From: Thermoanaerobaculia bacterium
GTDB lineage: Bacteria; Acidobacteriota; Thermoanaerobaculia; Multivoradales; Multivoraceae
Direction of reading: 5' to 3'
NCBI GenBank assembly: GCA_022826745.1
Contig: JAJDUI010000022.1
Coordinates: 124,001-188,000 of the forward strand
Length of the DNA: 64,000 nucleotides
The notes beneath the pieces were generated by a model. That model was not told the origin of the DNA, searched no databases, and was given only the letters and a program-made list of their open reading frames with translations. Position 1 is the first letter of the stretch; every line of letters starts with the position of its first letter. Shown piece by piece: positions 36,561-45,660 of the stretch. A program made the translations under genes and the position numbers.

Positions 36561-37249
36561 TAGGGCACGCCGGTCGCCCGGCAGACGAAGCGCATCAGCG
36601 GCGAAGCCGCCCCGCAGAGGCCGGTGAACTCGTCGAGGAAACCGCGGCTCAGAAGCCGCGTCTGGTTGAGACGCGCCACGGCCATGAAGGACTTGCGCTT
36701 GATGTCGTCGATTCGGGGATGTTCCGCGTCGAACCCTCGCGGCGCCCGCTTCAGACTCTCACCCCCCAGTTCGAGCTCCTCGCCGAGCCCCGGCTTCGAC
36801 GTGACCTCGGCCCAGCCCGTTCCGTCCTCCACGATCTGCTGCCGGATCGCCCGCAACGCCTCCGGGTGCGGCCGCCACATCCCGCCGCCCATGAACACGC
36901 TGCCCGGTTCGACGTGGAGATAGAAGCCGGGTGCATGAGCATCGCGATGCTGCTCGTGGCGGAAGTGGATGCCGATGTGGGTCTTGTAGGGCCGCTTGTC
37001 CCGAGAGAACCGCACGTCCCGGTGGATACGGAACAGGGAACCGCCGACCTTCTTCGGAACCGCAAGAAAGTGGCTGGAGACCTCGTCGATCCGGGTCCCG
37101 AAGTCGCTGATGAACTGCAGCGCCGGCTCGCGCACGACGTCTTCGTAGCGCTCGCCGTTGGCCTTGAACCAGTCGCGGTCGTTGTTCTCCGCGAGGTCGC
37201 GCAGAAAAGCGAAGGTCTGTCTCGAGAACGGGTTCTTCCACTTGTCCAT
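36557..37249 (-). CDS. DUF2461-family protein
   Basis: A 230-residue protein with DUF2461 landmarks: FLRDLAENNDRDWFKANGERYED at the N-terminus, then FRIHRDVRFSRDKRPYKTHIGIHFRH and GFYLHVEPGSVFMGGGMWRP. The family is widespread and of unknown biochemical role. No signal peptide. Its stop shares 3 bases with the stop of the convergent MutS-like gene. Monocistronic as far as can be seen. Confidence 0.85.
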   Translation of the reverse strand: MDKWKNPFSRQTFAFLRDLAENNDRDWFKANGERYEDVVREPALQFISDFGTRIDEVSSHFLAVPKKVGGSLFRIHRDVRFSRDKRPYKTHIGIHFRHEQHRDAHAPGFYLHVEPGSVFMGGGMWRPHPEALRAIRQQIVEDGTGWAEVTSKPGLGEELELGGESLKRAPRGFDAEHPRIDDIKRKSFMAVARLNQTRLLSRGFLDEFTGLCGAASPLMRFVCRATGVPY

Positions 37250-37341
37250 CGTCGACTTCTCCTGTGTCTCCGGGGCCGGACTCTCGCCGCGGAGCGAAGT
37301 GTATTCTCCGAGGTCGCGCCGCAGAACAAGAGGAGACCCGC

Positions 37342-38094
37342 ATGGACATCTTCGTCGCCGAACTGGTCGGCACCGCGCTCCTGATCATCCTGGGCGACGG
37401 CGTCGTGGCCAACGTCGTCCTCACCCGGACCAAGGGCAACGACGGCGGCTGGATCGTCATCACGACCGGCTGGGGACTCGCCGTCGCGCTCGCCGTCTAC
37501 AGCGTCGGCCGGATCAGCGGCGCGCACATCAACCCGGCCGTCAGCCTCGGGATGTGGTCGATCGGCGAACTCGAAGCCGCCCTGCTGCCGACCTACATCG
37601 GCGCGCAGATGCTGGGCGCCTTCCTCGGCGCGGTCGTCGTCTACTTCACCTACCGGCCCCACTGGGCGGTCACCACCGATCAGTCGGCGAAGCTCGGGGT
37701 GTTCTGCACCGCTCCGGAGATTCCGCGCCGCCGTGGCGCGAACTTCCTGACCGAGGTGGTCGGCACCGCCGTCCTCGTCTTCGGCGTGCTGGCCATCGCG
37801 GCCAACGCCTCCGAGCTCGCCGGCGAGATCGACCTTTCGGCGGTGTTCGCCACGGGCATCAACCCCCTCCTCGTCGGTTTCCTGGTCTGGGGGATCGGGC
37901 TCTCGCTGGGCGGCCCCACGGGCTACGCGATCAACCCCGCGCGCGACCTGGGCCCGCGCATCGCCCACGCGGTCCTGCCGATTCCGGGCAAGGGCGGTTC
38001 GGACTGGGGCTACGCCTGGGTGCCGGTGCTGGGACCGCTGGCCGGCGGCGTCCTCGGCGCGCTGGCCTTCCAGGCTCTTGGCTGGCAGGCGTAG
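37342..38094 (+). CDS. glpF: Glycerol facilitator (aquaglyceroporin)
   Basis: A 250-residue MIP-family channel with six transmembrane helices and two NPA boxes (HINPAVSLG and YAINPARDLG). Aspartate after the second NPAR is typical of glycerol-conducting members. I chose ATG 37342, 6 nt after an AGAGGAG ribosome site. glpK starts 7 bp after its stop, so the two form a glycerol uptake and trapping operon. Confidence 0.93.
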   Translation: MDIFVAELVGTALLIILGDGVVANVVLTRTKGNDGGWIVITTGWGLAVALAVYSVGRISGAHINPAVSLGMWSIGELEAALLPTYIGAQMLGAFLGAVVVYFTYRPHWAVTTDQSAKLGVFCTAPEIPRRRGANFLTEVVGTAVLVFGVLAIAANASELAGEIDLSAVFATGINPLLVGFLVWGIGLSLGGPTGYAINPARDLGPRIAHAVLPIPGKGGSDWGYAWVPVLGPLAGGVLGALAFQALGWQA

Positions 38095-38100
38095 CCGAAC

Positions 38101-39588
38101 ATGACCTACGTTCTCGCCCTCGACCAGGGCACCACGTCCAGCCGCTCCATCCTGTTCGAGCGCCAGGGAACCGCCGCCGCCTCCGCGCAGGAGGAGTTTC
38201 CGCAGCTCTACCCCTCGCCCGGTCATGTCGAACACGATCCCGAGGCGATCTGGAACACGCAGATCGAAACGGCGCGCGCCGCCATCGAGAAGGCCGAAGC
38301 GGCCGTCCCGGACATCGCCGCCATCGGCATCGCCAACCAGCGCGAGACGGTCGTGCTCTGGGAGCGGGACAGCGGCAAACCGGTCGACAACGCGATCGTC
38401 TGGCAGAGCCGCATCACCGCGCCGCTCTGCGAGGAGCTGAAGCAGCAGGGGCACGAGGACCTGTTCCGCGCCAGGACCGGGCTCGTGCTCGACCCGTACT
38501 TCTCCGGCACGAAGATCGCCCATCTCCTGAAGAAGCACGACCTCCATGCCCGGGCGGCGCGGGGCGAGATCCTGGCGGGAACGATCGACAGCTTCCTGCT
38601 CTGGCGGCTGACCGGCGGCCGGGTTCACGCGACCGACGCGAGCAACGCCTCGCGGACCCTGCTCTTCGACATTCACAGACTGGACTGGGACGACGAGCTC
38701 CTCGGGATCCTGGGCGTGCCGCGCGCCATGCTGCCCGAGGTCCGCGACTCGAGCGGCGACTTCGGTCATACCGAGGCGGGTCTCTTCGGTCGTCCGATCC
38801 AGGTCGCCGGCATCGCCGGCGACCAGCAGGCGGCGACCTTCGGCCAGGGCTGCTTCGAACGGGGCATGGTCAAGAACACCTACGGCACGGGCTGCTTCAT
38901 CCTGATGAACACGGGCAGCCGGGCGGTGGCATCGGAGAACGGCCTTCTCTCCACCGTCGGCTGGGTGCTCGACGGGCAGCCCACCTACTGCCTGGAGGGT
39001 TCGGTCTTCGTCGGCGGGGCCGCGGTCCAGTGGCTGCGCGACGGCCTCGGCCTGATCGAGAGGTCCGAGCAGGTCGAGGAACTCGCGGCGACCGAGAAGG
39101 ACAGCGGCGGCGTCTACCTCGTGCCCGCCTTCGTTGGCCTCGGGGCGCCTTACTGGGACCCCTACGCTCGGGGCCTCCTGATCGGCCTGGAGCGCTCGAC
39201 CACCGCCGGCCACGTGGCCAGAGCCACGGTCGAATCAATGGCCTACCAGAGCCTCGACGTCGTCCGCGCCATGGAGGCGGACGCCGGGTCCGGCATGAGC
39301 GGCCTGCGGGTCGACGGCGGCGCGGCGGTCAACGACGACCTGATGCAGTTCCAGGCCGACCTGCTGGGCACGCGTGTCCAGCGGCCCGTGGTCGCGGAGA
39401 CCACGGCGCTGGGGGCCGCCTACCTCGCCGGGCTGGCGACCGGCGTCTGGTCCGACCAGGACGACGTGACCAGGAACTGGGCGCTCGACCGGGAGTTCGA
39501 GCCGGCGTCCTCGCCGGGCGAGCAGGAGCGCCTGGCCGCCGGCTGGCGGCGCGCCGTCGAGAGGTCCCGAGCCTGGGCCGAACCCTGA
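38101..39588 (+). CDS. glpK: Glycerol kinase
   Basis: The 495-residue FGGY-family kinase has the N-terminal phosphate motif [15 protein letters not shown], the glycerol-contact [13 protein letters not shown], and the FGGY signatures [12 protein letters not shown] and [20 protein letters not shown]. It phosphorylates glycerol to glycerol-3-phosphate using ATP, trapping glycerol that enters through GlpF. Length and motifs are standard. No glycerol-3-phosphate dehydrogenase gene is present in the window. Confidence 0.96.
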   Translation: MTYVLALDQGTTSSRSILFERQGTAAASAQEEFPQLYPSPGHVEHDPEAIWNTQIETARAAIEKAEAAVPDIAAIGIANQRETVVLWERDSGKPVDNAIVWQSRITAPLCEELKQQGHEDLFRARTGLVLDPYFSGTKIAHLLKKHDLHARAARGEILAGTIDSFLLWRLTGGRVHATDASNASRTLLFDIHRLDWDDELLGILGVPRAMLPEVRDSSGDFGHTEAGLFGRPIQVAGIAGDQQAATFGQGCFERGMVKNTYGTGCFILMNTGSRAVASENGLLSTVGWVLDGQPTYCLEGSVFVGGAAVQWLRDGLGLIERSEQVEELAATEKDSGGVYLVPAFVGLGAPYWDPYARGLLIGLERSTTAGHVARATVESMAYQSLDVVRAMEADAGSGMSGLRVDGGAAVNDDLMQFQADLLGTRVQRPVVAETTALGAAYLAGLATGVWSDQDDVTRNWALDREFEPASSPGEQERLAAGWRRAVERSRAWAEP

Positions 39589-39646
39589 GGCCTCGCTGCG
39601 GTACGCTCTCGCACCGCCAACAACCACCACGGATCCGGAGAACTCC

Positions 39647-40474
39647 ATGACCGATGTAGCCGCCCGCCCCCGCCTCACCGTCGACATCGAAGCCGGTGTC
39701 GCCGACGTGCGTCTCGACCGCGCGGACAAGTTGAACGCGCTGGACGGCGCGATGTTCGACGCCCTGGGCAGCACCGCCCGCGAGCTGGCCGAAGATTCGT
39801 CCGTGCGGGCGGTCGTGCTCTCCGGCAACGGCCGGGCCTTCTGCGCCGGTCTCGACTTCGGCAGCTTCCGCGCGATGCAGCAGAACGCGGGAAGCAGTTC
39901 GTCGTCGCGGGAACTCGTGGAGCGCAGCGACGACAACCCGGCCAACCGCGCCCAGTTCGCCGTCTGGGGCTGGCACGCGATGCCCGTTCCCGTCATCGCG
40001 GCGGTGCACGGCGTCGCCTACGGCGGCGGCTTCCAGCTCGCGGTGGGCGCCGATCTCCGCGTCGTTCACCCGGAAGCCCGGCTCTCGGTGCGCGAGATCG
40101 TCTGGGGCCTGATCCCCGACATGGCCGGTCCCCAGTTGCTCCGGCACCTGGTGCGCTCCGACATCGCCAAGGAGCTGACCTTCACCGGCCGCGTCATCAG
40201 CGGCGTCGAGGCCGCCGAACTCGGCCTCGCCACCCGGCTGTCGGAACAACCGCTCGACGACGCCCTCGCCCTCGCGCGCGAGATCGCCGGCAACTCGCCG
40301 CACGCGATTCGCGCCGCCAAGCAGGTGCTCGACACCGCCACGACGACCAGCGTCCGCGAAGGGCTCGAGACCGAGGAGCGGCTGCAGGTCAGCCTGATCG
40401 GTTCACCGAATCAGGTCGAAGCGGTGACGGCGAACATGCAGAAGCGGGCGCCCAACTTCGCCGACATCGACTGA
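39647..40474 (+). CDS. Crotonase-fold protein (enoyl-CoA hydratase/isomerase family)
   Basis: A 275-residue crotonase-superfamily protein with the CoA-binding/oxyanion motifs SGNGRAFCAGLDF and HGVAYGGGFQLAVGADLR. The acidic residues in VREIVWGLIPDMAG sit where delta3,5-delta2,4-dienoyl-CoA isomerases have their catalytic Glu and Asp. Isomerase chemistry is therefore at least as likely as hydration. ATG 39647 follows a GGATCCGGAG ribosome site. It lies 58 bp after glpK, so a shared transcript is possible but functionally unrelated. Confidence 0.85.
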   Translation: MTDVAARPRLTVDIEAGVADVRLDRADKLNALDGAMFDALGSTARELAEDSSVRAVVLSGNGRAFCAGLDFGSFRAMQQNAGSSSSSRELVERSDDNPANRAQFAVWGWHAMPVPVIAAVHGVAYGGGFQLAVGADLRVVHPEARLSVREIVWGLIPDMAGPQLLRHLVRSDIAKELTFTGRVISGVEAAELGLATRLSEQPLDDALALAREIAGNSPHAIRAAKQVLDTATTTSVREGLETEERLQVSLIGSPNQVEAVTANMQKRAPNFADID

Positions 40475-40500
40475 GGGGCCGAGGCCGCCCCAGCCGTCCG

Positions 40501-42699
40501 CTACTCCAGGTGCCAGCCGTGGCTGCCCTTGAGCAGCGCGCGCTGGGAGTCGAAGGGATCGCCGCCGGCCTCCGGCTCGACGCGGCTGTAGCCGCCGTCC
40601 GGCTCGAGGCGCCGGCAGTTCGCCGTATCGACGAGGTGCGGCGCCAGGATGTCCCTGAGCGCCGCCTCGCGCAGGCCCGGATCGAGGATCGGACACAGCA
40701 GTTCGACGCGGCCATTCAGGTTGCGCGGCATCAGGTCGGCGCTGCCCGTGAACAGTTCCTCGTCTCCGCCGTTCCGGAAGTAGTAGAGCCGCGAGTGTTC
40801 CAGGAAGCGCCCGACGATCGAGGTCACGGAGATGTTCTCTGACAGGCCCGGCACGCCTGGACGCAGGCAGCAGATTCCCCGCACCTGCAACAGCACCTCG
40901 ACGCCGGCCTGTGAGGCCCGATACAGCGCGTCGATGCACTCGCGGTCGACCAGGGAGTTCATCTTGAAGATCAGGCGGCCGTCTCCGCGCAGGCGGTGCC
41001 CTTCGATCTCCCGGTCGATCCGCCGGATGAGCTCCCGCCGCATCTGCTCGGGCGCGACGAGCAGCCGGCTGTAGCGCTCCTCGCGGACGTAGCCGGTGAT
41101 CGCGTTGAACAGCTTGGCCACGTCCGAGGCGATCTCCGCGTCGTCGGTCAGGAGGCCGATGTCGGTGTAGATGCGGGCCGTGACCGGGTTGTAGTTGCCC
41201 GTCGCGACGTGGACGTACGAGTGGAGCTTTCTCGCCTCGCGCCTCACCACGAGGCACATCTTGGCGTGGGTCTTGAGCCCCATCACGCCGTACACCACGT
41301 GAACGCCTGCGGCTTCCAGCGCCCGCGCCCAGCCGATGTTGTACTCCTCGTCGAAGCGGGCCTTCAACTCGACCAGGACCGAGACCTGCTTGCCCTTCTC
41401 GCGCGCCTCCATCAGGGCCTCGACGACGGGCGAGTTGGCCCCCACGCGGTAGAGCGTCTGCTTGATCGCGATCACGTCCGGGTCGGCCGCCGCCTCCTGC
41501 AGCAGCCGGACGACCGGGGAGAAGCTGTCGTAGGGGTGGTACAGGAGGTGATCGCGCCGGCGGATCGCCTCGAACAGGGACTCGTCGCTCCTGAGCGCGG
41601 CGTGGCGCACCGGTCGGATCGCGCTGTCGCGGAGTTCCGGACGGTCGAGGAAGGCGATCTCGCTCAGGTCGGCGAAGCCGAGCGGCGACGGCAGGGTGTC
41701 GACCTGGAACCGCGCCAGCCCCATGTTCCGTTCGAGGATCGCCCGGATGCGCTTCGGCATGTCCTCGCGCACTTCCAGACGCACGACCGAGCCGAAGTGC
41801 CGCTGTCCGACGACCTCGACGATCGCGGTCAGCAGGTCGCCCGCCTCGTCTTCCTCGACCTCGAGGTCGGCGTCACGCGTGACCCGGAAGGTGTAGGCGG
41901 CCGCGATCTCGAAGCCGGGGAAGAGCAGGTCGAGATTGGCCGCGATCAGCTCCTCGATCCAGACGAATTTGCCCCGCCCCGAGTCGAGACCGAGTTCGTC
42001 GCGGCCGCTGCCCGGCGCCCGTACCAGCCGCGGCAGCACCTGGGGAACCTTGACCCGGGCGAAGCGCTCGCCCTGGCTTCCGTCCTTGATCACCACGGCC
42101 AGGTTCAGGCTGAGGTTCGATACGTGGGGGAAGGGATGGCTCGGATCGAACGCCAGCGGCGTCAGGACGGGGAAGATGTCGCGCTTGAAGTACGTCCGCA
42201 GCTTCCGCTTCTTCTTCGCCGACAGGTCGTCGTAGGAGACGATCTCGATCCCTTCGTCCTTGAGCTTGGGCAGCAGGTCTTCGTGCCAGCAGCGACAGGC
42301 CTGCCGGCGCTCCCGCTCCAGGTGGGAACGGATGCCCGCCAACTGCTCGGACGGCGTCATCCCGTCGGGCGGCGCCTCAAGCGCGCCCCGTTCGAGCTGC
42401 CGCACCAGGCCCGCGACGCGGACCATGAAGAACTCGTCCAGGTTGCTGCCATAGATCGACAGGAACTTGACCCGCTCGAGCAGCGGATGACGGGAATCGC
42501 GGGCCTCCTCGAGAACCCGGCTGTTGAACTGGAGCCAGCTCAACTCCCGGTTGTTGTAGTGCTCGGGAAGGCCGGGCTCGATGGCTGGCGCGAGCCGCCT
42601 GGGACGCGGATCCGGCTCCGCCTCCACGGGCTCGGCCGGCGACGTCGCAGTCGACGGCTCCATCAGATCTTCAGCGGCTGCAGTCTCCGGATAGGCCAC
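40501..42699 (-). CDS. ppk1: Polyphosphate kinase 1
   Basis: A 732-residue PPK1, which reversibly makes polyphosphate from ATP. Visible are the N-terminal NRELSWLQFNSRVLEEA, the catalytic-histidine motif YVHVATGNYNPVTARIYTD, KARFDEEYNIGWARALE, and the second conserved histidine region FLEHSRLYYFRNGGDEELF. A short acidic/Pro-rich N-terminal extension (about 30 residues) precedes the core. The start is GTG 42699; ATG 42663 is an alternative. The upstream gene encodes a SpoIIE-type phosphatase on the same strand, 39 bp away. Confidence 0.95.
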   Translation of the reverse strand: MAYPETAAAEDLMEPSTATSPAEPVEAEPDPRPRRLAPAIEPGLPEHYNNRELSWLQFNSRVLEEARDSRHPLLERVKFLSIYGSNLDEFFMVRVAGLVRQLERGALEAPPDGMTPSEQLAGIRSHLERERRQACRCWHEDLLPKLKDEGIEIVSYDDLSAKKKRKLRTYFKRDIFPVLTPLAFDPSHPFPHVSNLSLNLAVVIKDGSQGERFARVKVPQVLPRLVRAPGSGRDELGLDSGRGKFVWIEELIAANLDLLFPGFEIAAAYTFRVTRDADLEVEEDEAGDLLTAIVEVVGQRHFGSVVRLEVREDMPKRIRAILERNMGLARFQVDTLPSPLGFADLSEIAFLDRPELRDSAIRPVRHAALRSDESLFEAIRRRDHLLYHPYDSFSPVVRLLQEAAADPDVIAIKQTLYRVGANSPVVEALMEAREKGKQVSVLVELKARFDEEYNIGWARALEAAGVHVVYGVMGLKTHAKMCLVVRREARKLHSYVHVATGNYNPVTARIYTDIGLLTDDAEIASDVAKLFNAITGYVREERYSRLLVAPEQMRRELIRRIDREIEGHRLRGDGRLIFKMNSLVDRECIDALYRASQAGVEVLLQVRGICCLRPGVPGLSENISVTSIVGRFLEHSRLYYFRNGGDEELFTGSADLMPRNLNGRVELLCPILDPGLREAALRDILAPHLVDTANCRRLEPDGGYSRVEPEAGGDPFDSQRALLKGSHGWHLE

Positions 42700-42738
42700 G
42701 GTAACCGCTGATTCTACACCGTTTCCGGCTTCCTCGGG

Positions 42739-44679
42739 TCACTCGGACGGACGGCGCCTGACCACCACGAAGGTCACGTCGTCGGCGGGAACGCCCTGTG
42801 GGGAGAGCTCCTCAACCCAGCTCTCGAACTCGGCGACCGCTTCCTGCGCCGGGCGCTGACCGACCTCGAGCCATCGCTCGGCGATCGCCGGATAGCCCAC
42901 CGGCTCGCCACTCGCATCCAGCATCTCGGGCAAGCCGTCACTCATCAGGAGCGCCGCGTCGCCCGGTTCGAGGCGCACCCGGTGGTCTTCGTACGAGGCG
43001 ATGGCCAGGGTGCCGAGCGGCACGCCGGAACTCATGATCTCCTCGACCTCTCCCGAAGGACAACGGCTGATCAGCACCGGCGGCATCCCCGCGGAAGCCA
43101 GGTCGAGGACCCCCTCCCGATAGCGCGCGAGCACCAGGGCCATCGCCCGGCGGCCCAGGTTCATCGAGCGGATCGTCGCCGTCGCGCGGGACAGGAAGTC
43201 GGCCAGCTCGAGACCCATGTCGGCCGACGCGAGCAGCGTCTTGACCACGGTCACCATCGTGCCGGCGCGCGCCCCGTGGCCGGTCGCGTCACCGACCGCG
43301 ATCGTGAGCGAACCGTCCTGCCGGGGCCGGCTGAAGTCGTAGTAGTCGCCCCCGACCTCCGAGGCCGTGCGCAGGAACACGGCGATCTCGAGGTCGGGGT
43401 GCTCAGGAAGGGCAGCGGGCAGCAGCGAGAGCTGGAACCTCCTCGCCTCCTCGAGTTCGCTGGTCTGCCGCTCGTTCTCCGCCTCCAGCAGGCGCCGATC
43501 GACCTCCTGCTGCCGCCGATGCCGTTCCTGCTCGAGCAACTGGCGCCGGCTCTTCTCCTGGTCGCGCGCCATGCGGTTGAACGCCTCGCCCAGCTTGCCG
43601 ACCTCGTCACGTCCGCCGAGTCGCGCCCGCGCCGCGGCGTCGCCCCGGGCCAGCCGGTCGACCTGCCTGGTCAGGTGGCTCAGGCGCCGCGTGAGGCGAT
43701 TCGCGAGAGGCGCCGCGGCAAGCAACGACAGACTCATCAGGCCAACACCGACACCGAAGTTCCGCAAGGCCGCTCGACGCATTCCGGCAAGCGACGGGCC
43801 GATCGGCCGGGCGATGCCGTAGAGCAGTTCGCCGACCGCAGCCGTATGGGTGACGATGACCCATTCGCTCATCCTGCCGCAGGCCTCGACCTCTCCCGCC
43901 GCCAACGCATCGACGAGCAGCCGGCCGGCGGCGCAGGGTACCTCCCGCAGCACGTCCAGATCCTCCGGGACGGCGGTGTAAATCTCGCCGGCGGCATCCA
44001 GGGCGAACGGGACCGCGCCGCCACGTCGCGGAATGCGCTGAAGAACGGTGCGCAACAGTCGTTCAGGCCGGACGCCGGCGTGCACCTCTCCCACCACGCG
44101 TTCGTCCCGGTGCACGGAAACCGACACGGGACCGCCGAAGATGCGGTTCATCCGTTCGTACTCCCGCGCGAGTTCGTCCGCCGACTCACTCTCGACACCG
44201 GGTCCGGTCCCTGCCTGGGGGTCCGCCCGAGCCAGCGACCCGTCCCGATCCCGGCCTCGGGGGCGAGACCAGGCAAACCGTCTCCTTTCCCGGCCGCGCC
44301 GGACCGGATCGTCCTCTTCCGCCGTGTCCGGCAGGCCGTCGACAAGATCCGGGATGCCGGCGGGCACGAACTCGAGCGAGTCCACGAAGTCCGCGTTCGG
44401 CCCCAGGCTCGCCAGCAACTGGTCGATCAGAGCCTCCCGGTCGACATACTGCGGGTCGTCGAAGGCCAACATCGACCCGAGCGCCTCGATGGAACCCCTC
44501 AGATCCGCCCCGGTGCGCTGAAGCCCGACCGAGATCTGCCTGGCGACCTCTTCGGACTCCGCCTCGATGGCCAGACGAAAGGCTCTCACCGACGACACCG
44601 TCGAGTAGCCGACGATCCCCGCCAGGGGCAGCACCGCAAGTACGAGAAAGGCGAGAATGAGTTGGCTGCGCAGCTTCAT
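42739..44679 (-). CDS. Membrane SpoIIE-type serine phosphatase with HAMP domain
   Basis: A 646-residue signalling protein. TM1 covers about 8-30, a periplasmic sensor region about 31-300, TM2 about 305-325, and a HAMP domain about 325-380 (RLTRRLSHLTRQVDRLARGD). A charged coiled coil (about 380-420) leads to a C-terminal PP2C/SpoIIE phosphatase domain (about 425-640) with VGGDYYDF and the metal site VGDATGHGARAG. By analogy with RsbU/RsbP it would dephosphorylate an anti-sigma-factor antagonist in response to an extracytoplasmic cue. No such partner is in the window. Its ATG overlaps the methyltransferase stop (ATGA). Confidence 0.88.
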   Translation of the reverse strand: MKLRSQLILAFLVLAVLPLAGIVGYSTVSSVRAFRLAIEAESEEVARQISVGLQRTGADLRGSIEALGSMLAFDDPQYVDREALIDQLLASLGPNADFVDSLEFVPAGIPDLVDGLPDTAEEDDPVRRGRERRRFAWSRPRGRDRDGSLARADPQAGTGPGVESESADELAREYERMNRIFGGPVSVSVHRDERVVGEVHAGVRPERLLRTVLQRIPRRGGAVPFALDAAGEIYTAVPEDLDVLREVPCAAGRLLVDALAAGEVEACGRMSEWVIVTHTAAVGELLYGIARPIGPSLAGMRRAALRNFGVGVGLMSLSLLAAAPLANRLTRRLSHLTRQVDRLARGDAAARARLGGRDEVGKLGEAFNRMARDQEKSRRQLLEQERHRRQQEVDRRLLEAENERQTSELEEARRFQLSLLPAALPEHPDLEIAVFLRTASEVGGDYYDFSRPRQDGSLTIAVGDATGHGARAGTMVTVVKTLLASADMGLELADFLSRATATIRSMNLGRRAMALVLARYREGVLDLASAGMPPVLISRCPSGEVEEIMSSGVPLGTLAIASYEDHRVRLEPGDAALLMSDGLPEMLDASGEPVGYPAIAERWLEVGQRPAQEAVAEFESWVEELSPQGVPADDVTFVVVRRRPSE

Positions 44680-45521
44680 CGTCCGTTTGAACCCGATCCG
44701 GGCTCGCCATCTTCCCCCACCGCCCCGGCCGTATGGGCCGGCTGGCGCACCGGCCTGCCATCCTTGCGCCGGCCCGCCAGGGAACTGACCACGCCGTGCA
44801 GCGCCCGCACCTCGTGTTCCCTGAGTTCAGCGCGGTGGAGGATGCTCCTCAGGTTGCGAACCATGATGCCACGCTTCCCCGCTACCCGCAGGAAGCCGGA
44901 GGCGTCGAGTTCCTGCTCCAGGTGCTGGAAGAGGTTCACGAGCTGCGCCGACGTTGCCAGGGGCGTCGCCGCACGCTGCCCCGGCGGCGGCGTGGCGGCG
45001 CCGGAACCAGCCTCGAACCAGGCGTAGGCGACCAGCAAGACGGCCTGGGCCAGATTGAGGGACGAGTACCCGGAGTTCAACGGTATGTGGACGACGTGGG
45101 AAGCCAGGGCGACGTCGTCGTTGTCGAGACCCGCCCGCTCCGGACCGAACAGCACCCCCGAGCGCTGCCCTCGCGCCGCGCGCTTCCTGACCTCGACCGC
45201 CAGTTCCCGAGGGCCGATCGCGGGCTTCAGCATGTCCCGGCGCCGGGCCGTCGTCGCGTAGACGCGGTGCAGGTCGGCAACCGCCGCGGCCGTGCTCGCG
45301 AACACCCGCGCCCGGTCGACGACCTCGCGCGACGCCCCGGTGGCCATCGCCCGCGCGCGCTCGTTCGGCCAGCCGTCGCGCGGCGAGACCAGACGCAACT
45401 CGGTCAGGCCGCAGTTCAGCATCGCCCGGGCCGTGGCGCCGACGTTCTCGCCCATCTGCGGACCGACCAGGACGATCACGGGCGCCGCTGCTTCCTCCCG
45501 ACCTGCGTCTCGACCTGGCAT
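44676..45521 (-). CDS. TrmJ-like SPOUT RNA 2'-O-methyltransferase
   Basis: A 281-residue SPOUT-class methyltransferase with the three knotted motifs: GENVGATARAMLNCGLTELRLV, VLFGPERAGLDNDDV and IPLNSGYSSLNLAQAV. TrmJ modifies position 32 of tRNAs. The C-terminal extension (about 175-281) carries helical and basic sequence as in TrmJ. ATG 45521 was chosen because homology begins just after it; upstream in-frame sequence runs into a repeat. Its stop overlaps the phosphatase start by 4 bp. Confidence 0.88.
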   Translation of the reverse strand: MPGRDAGREEAAAPVIVLVGPQMGENVGATARAMLNCGLTELRLVSPRDGWPNERARAMATGASREVVDRARVFASTAAAVADLHRVYATTARRRDMLKPAIGPRELAVEVRKRAARGQRSGVLFGPERAGLDNDDVALASHVVHIPLNSGYSSLNLAQAVLLVAYAWFEAGSGAATPPPGQRAATPLATSAQLVNLFQHLEQELDASGFLRVAGKRGIMVRNLRSILHRAELREHEVRALHGVVSSLAGRRKDGRPVRQPAHTAGAVGEDGEPGSGSNGR

Positions 45522-45571
45522 GGCTTGGGTTCGGCTCCCGGAGGTCAGTCTACGCCGTCCGCCGGCGGCAA

Positions 45572-45646
45572 AGCGGAGCCGGCCTGACGGCCGGCACGTT
45601 TTCGGCCGCCTTCGGCGGCAGCGGGTCAGAAGACCCGCGCACCCAG
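45572..45646 (+). repeat. REP-like interspersed repeat, copy A
   Basis: This 75-bp intergenic element closely matches the reverse complement of 56278-56353. Its most conserved part (45612-45646) contains the palindrome GCGGGTC-AGAA-GACCCGC at 45621-45638 and ends GCGCACCCAG. An upstream GCC(G)GCCTGACGGC arm also forms a hairpin. It lies between the divergent TrmJ-like and helicase genes. Confidence 0.75.
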
Positions 45647-45660
45647 CTAGGCTACGCGGC

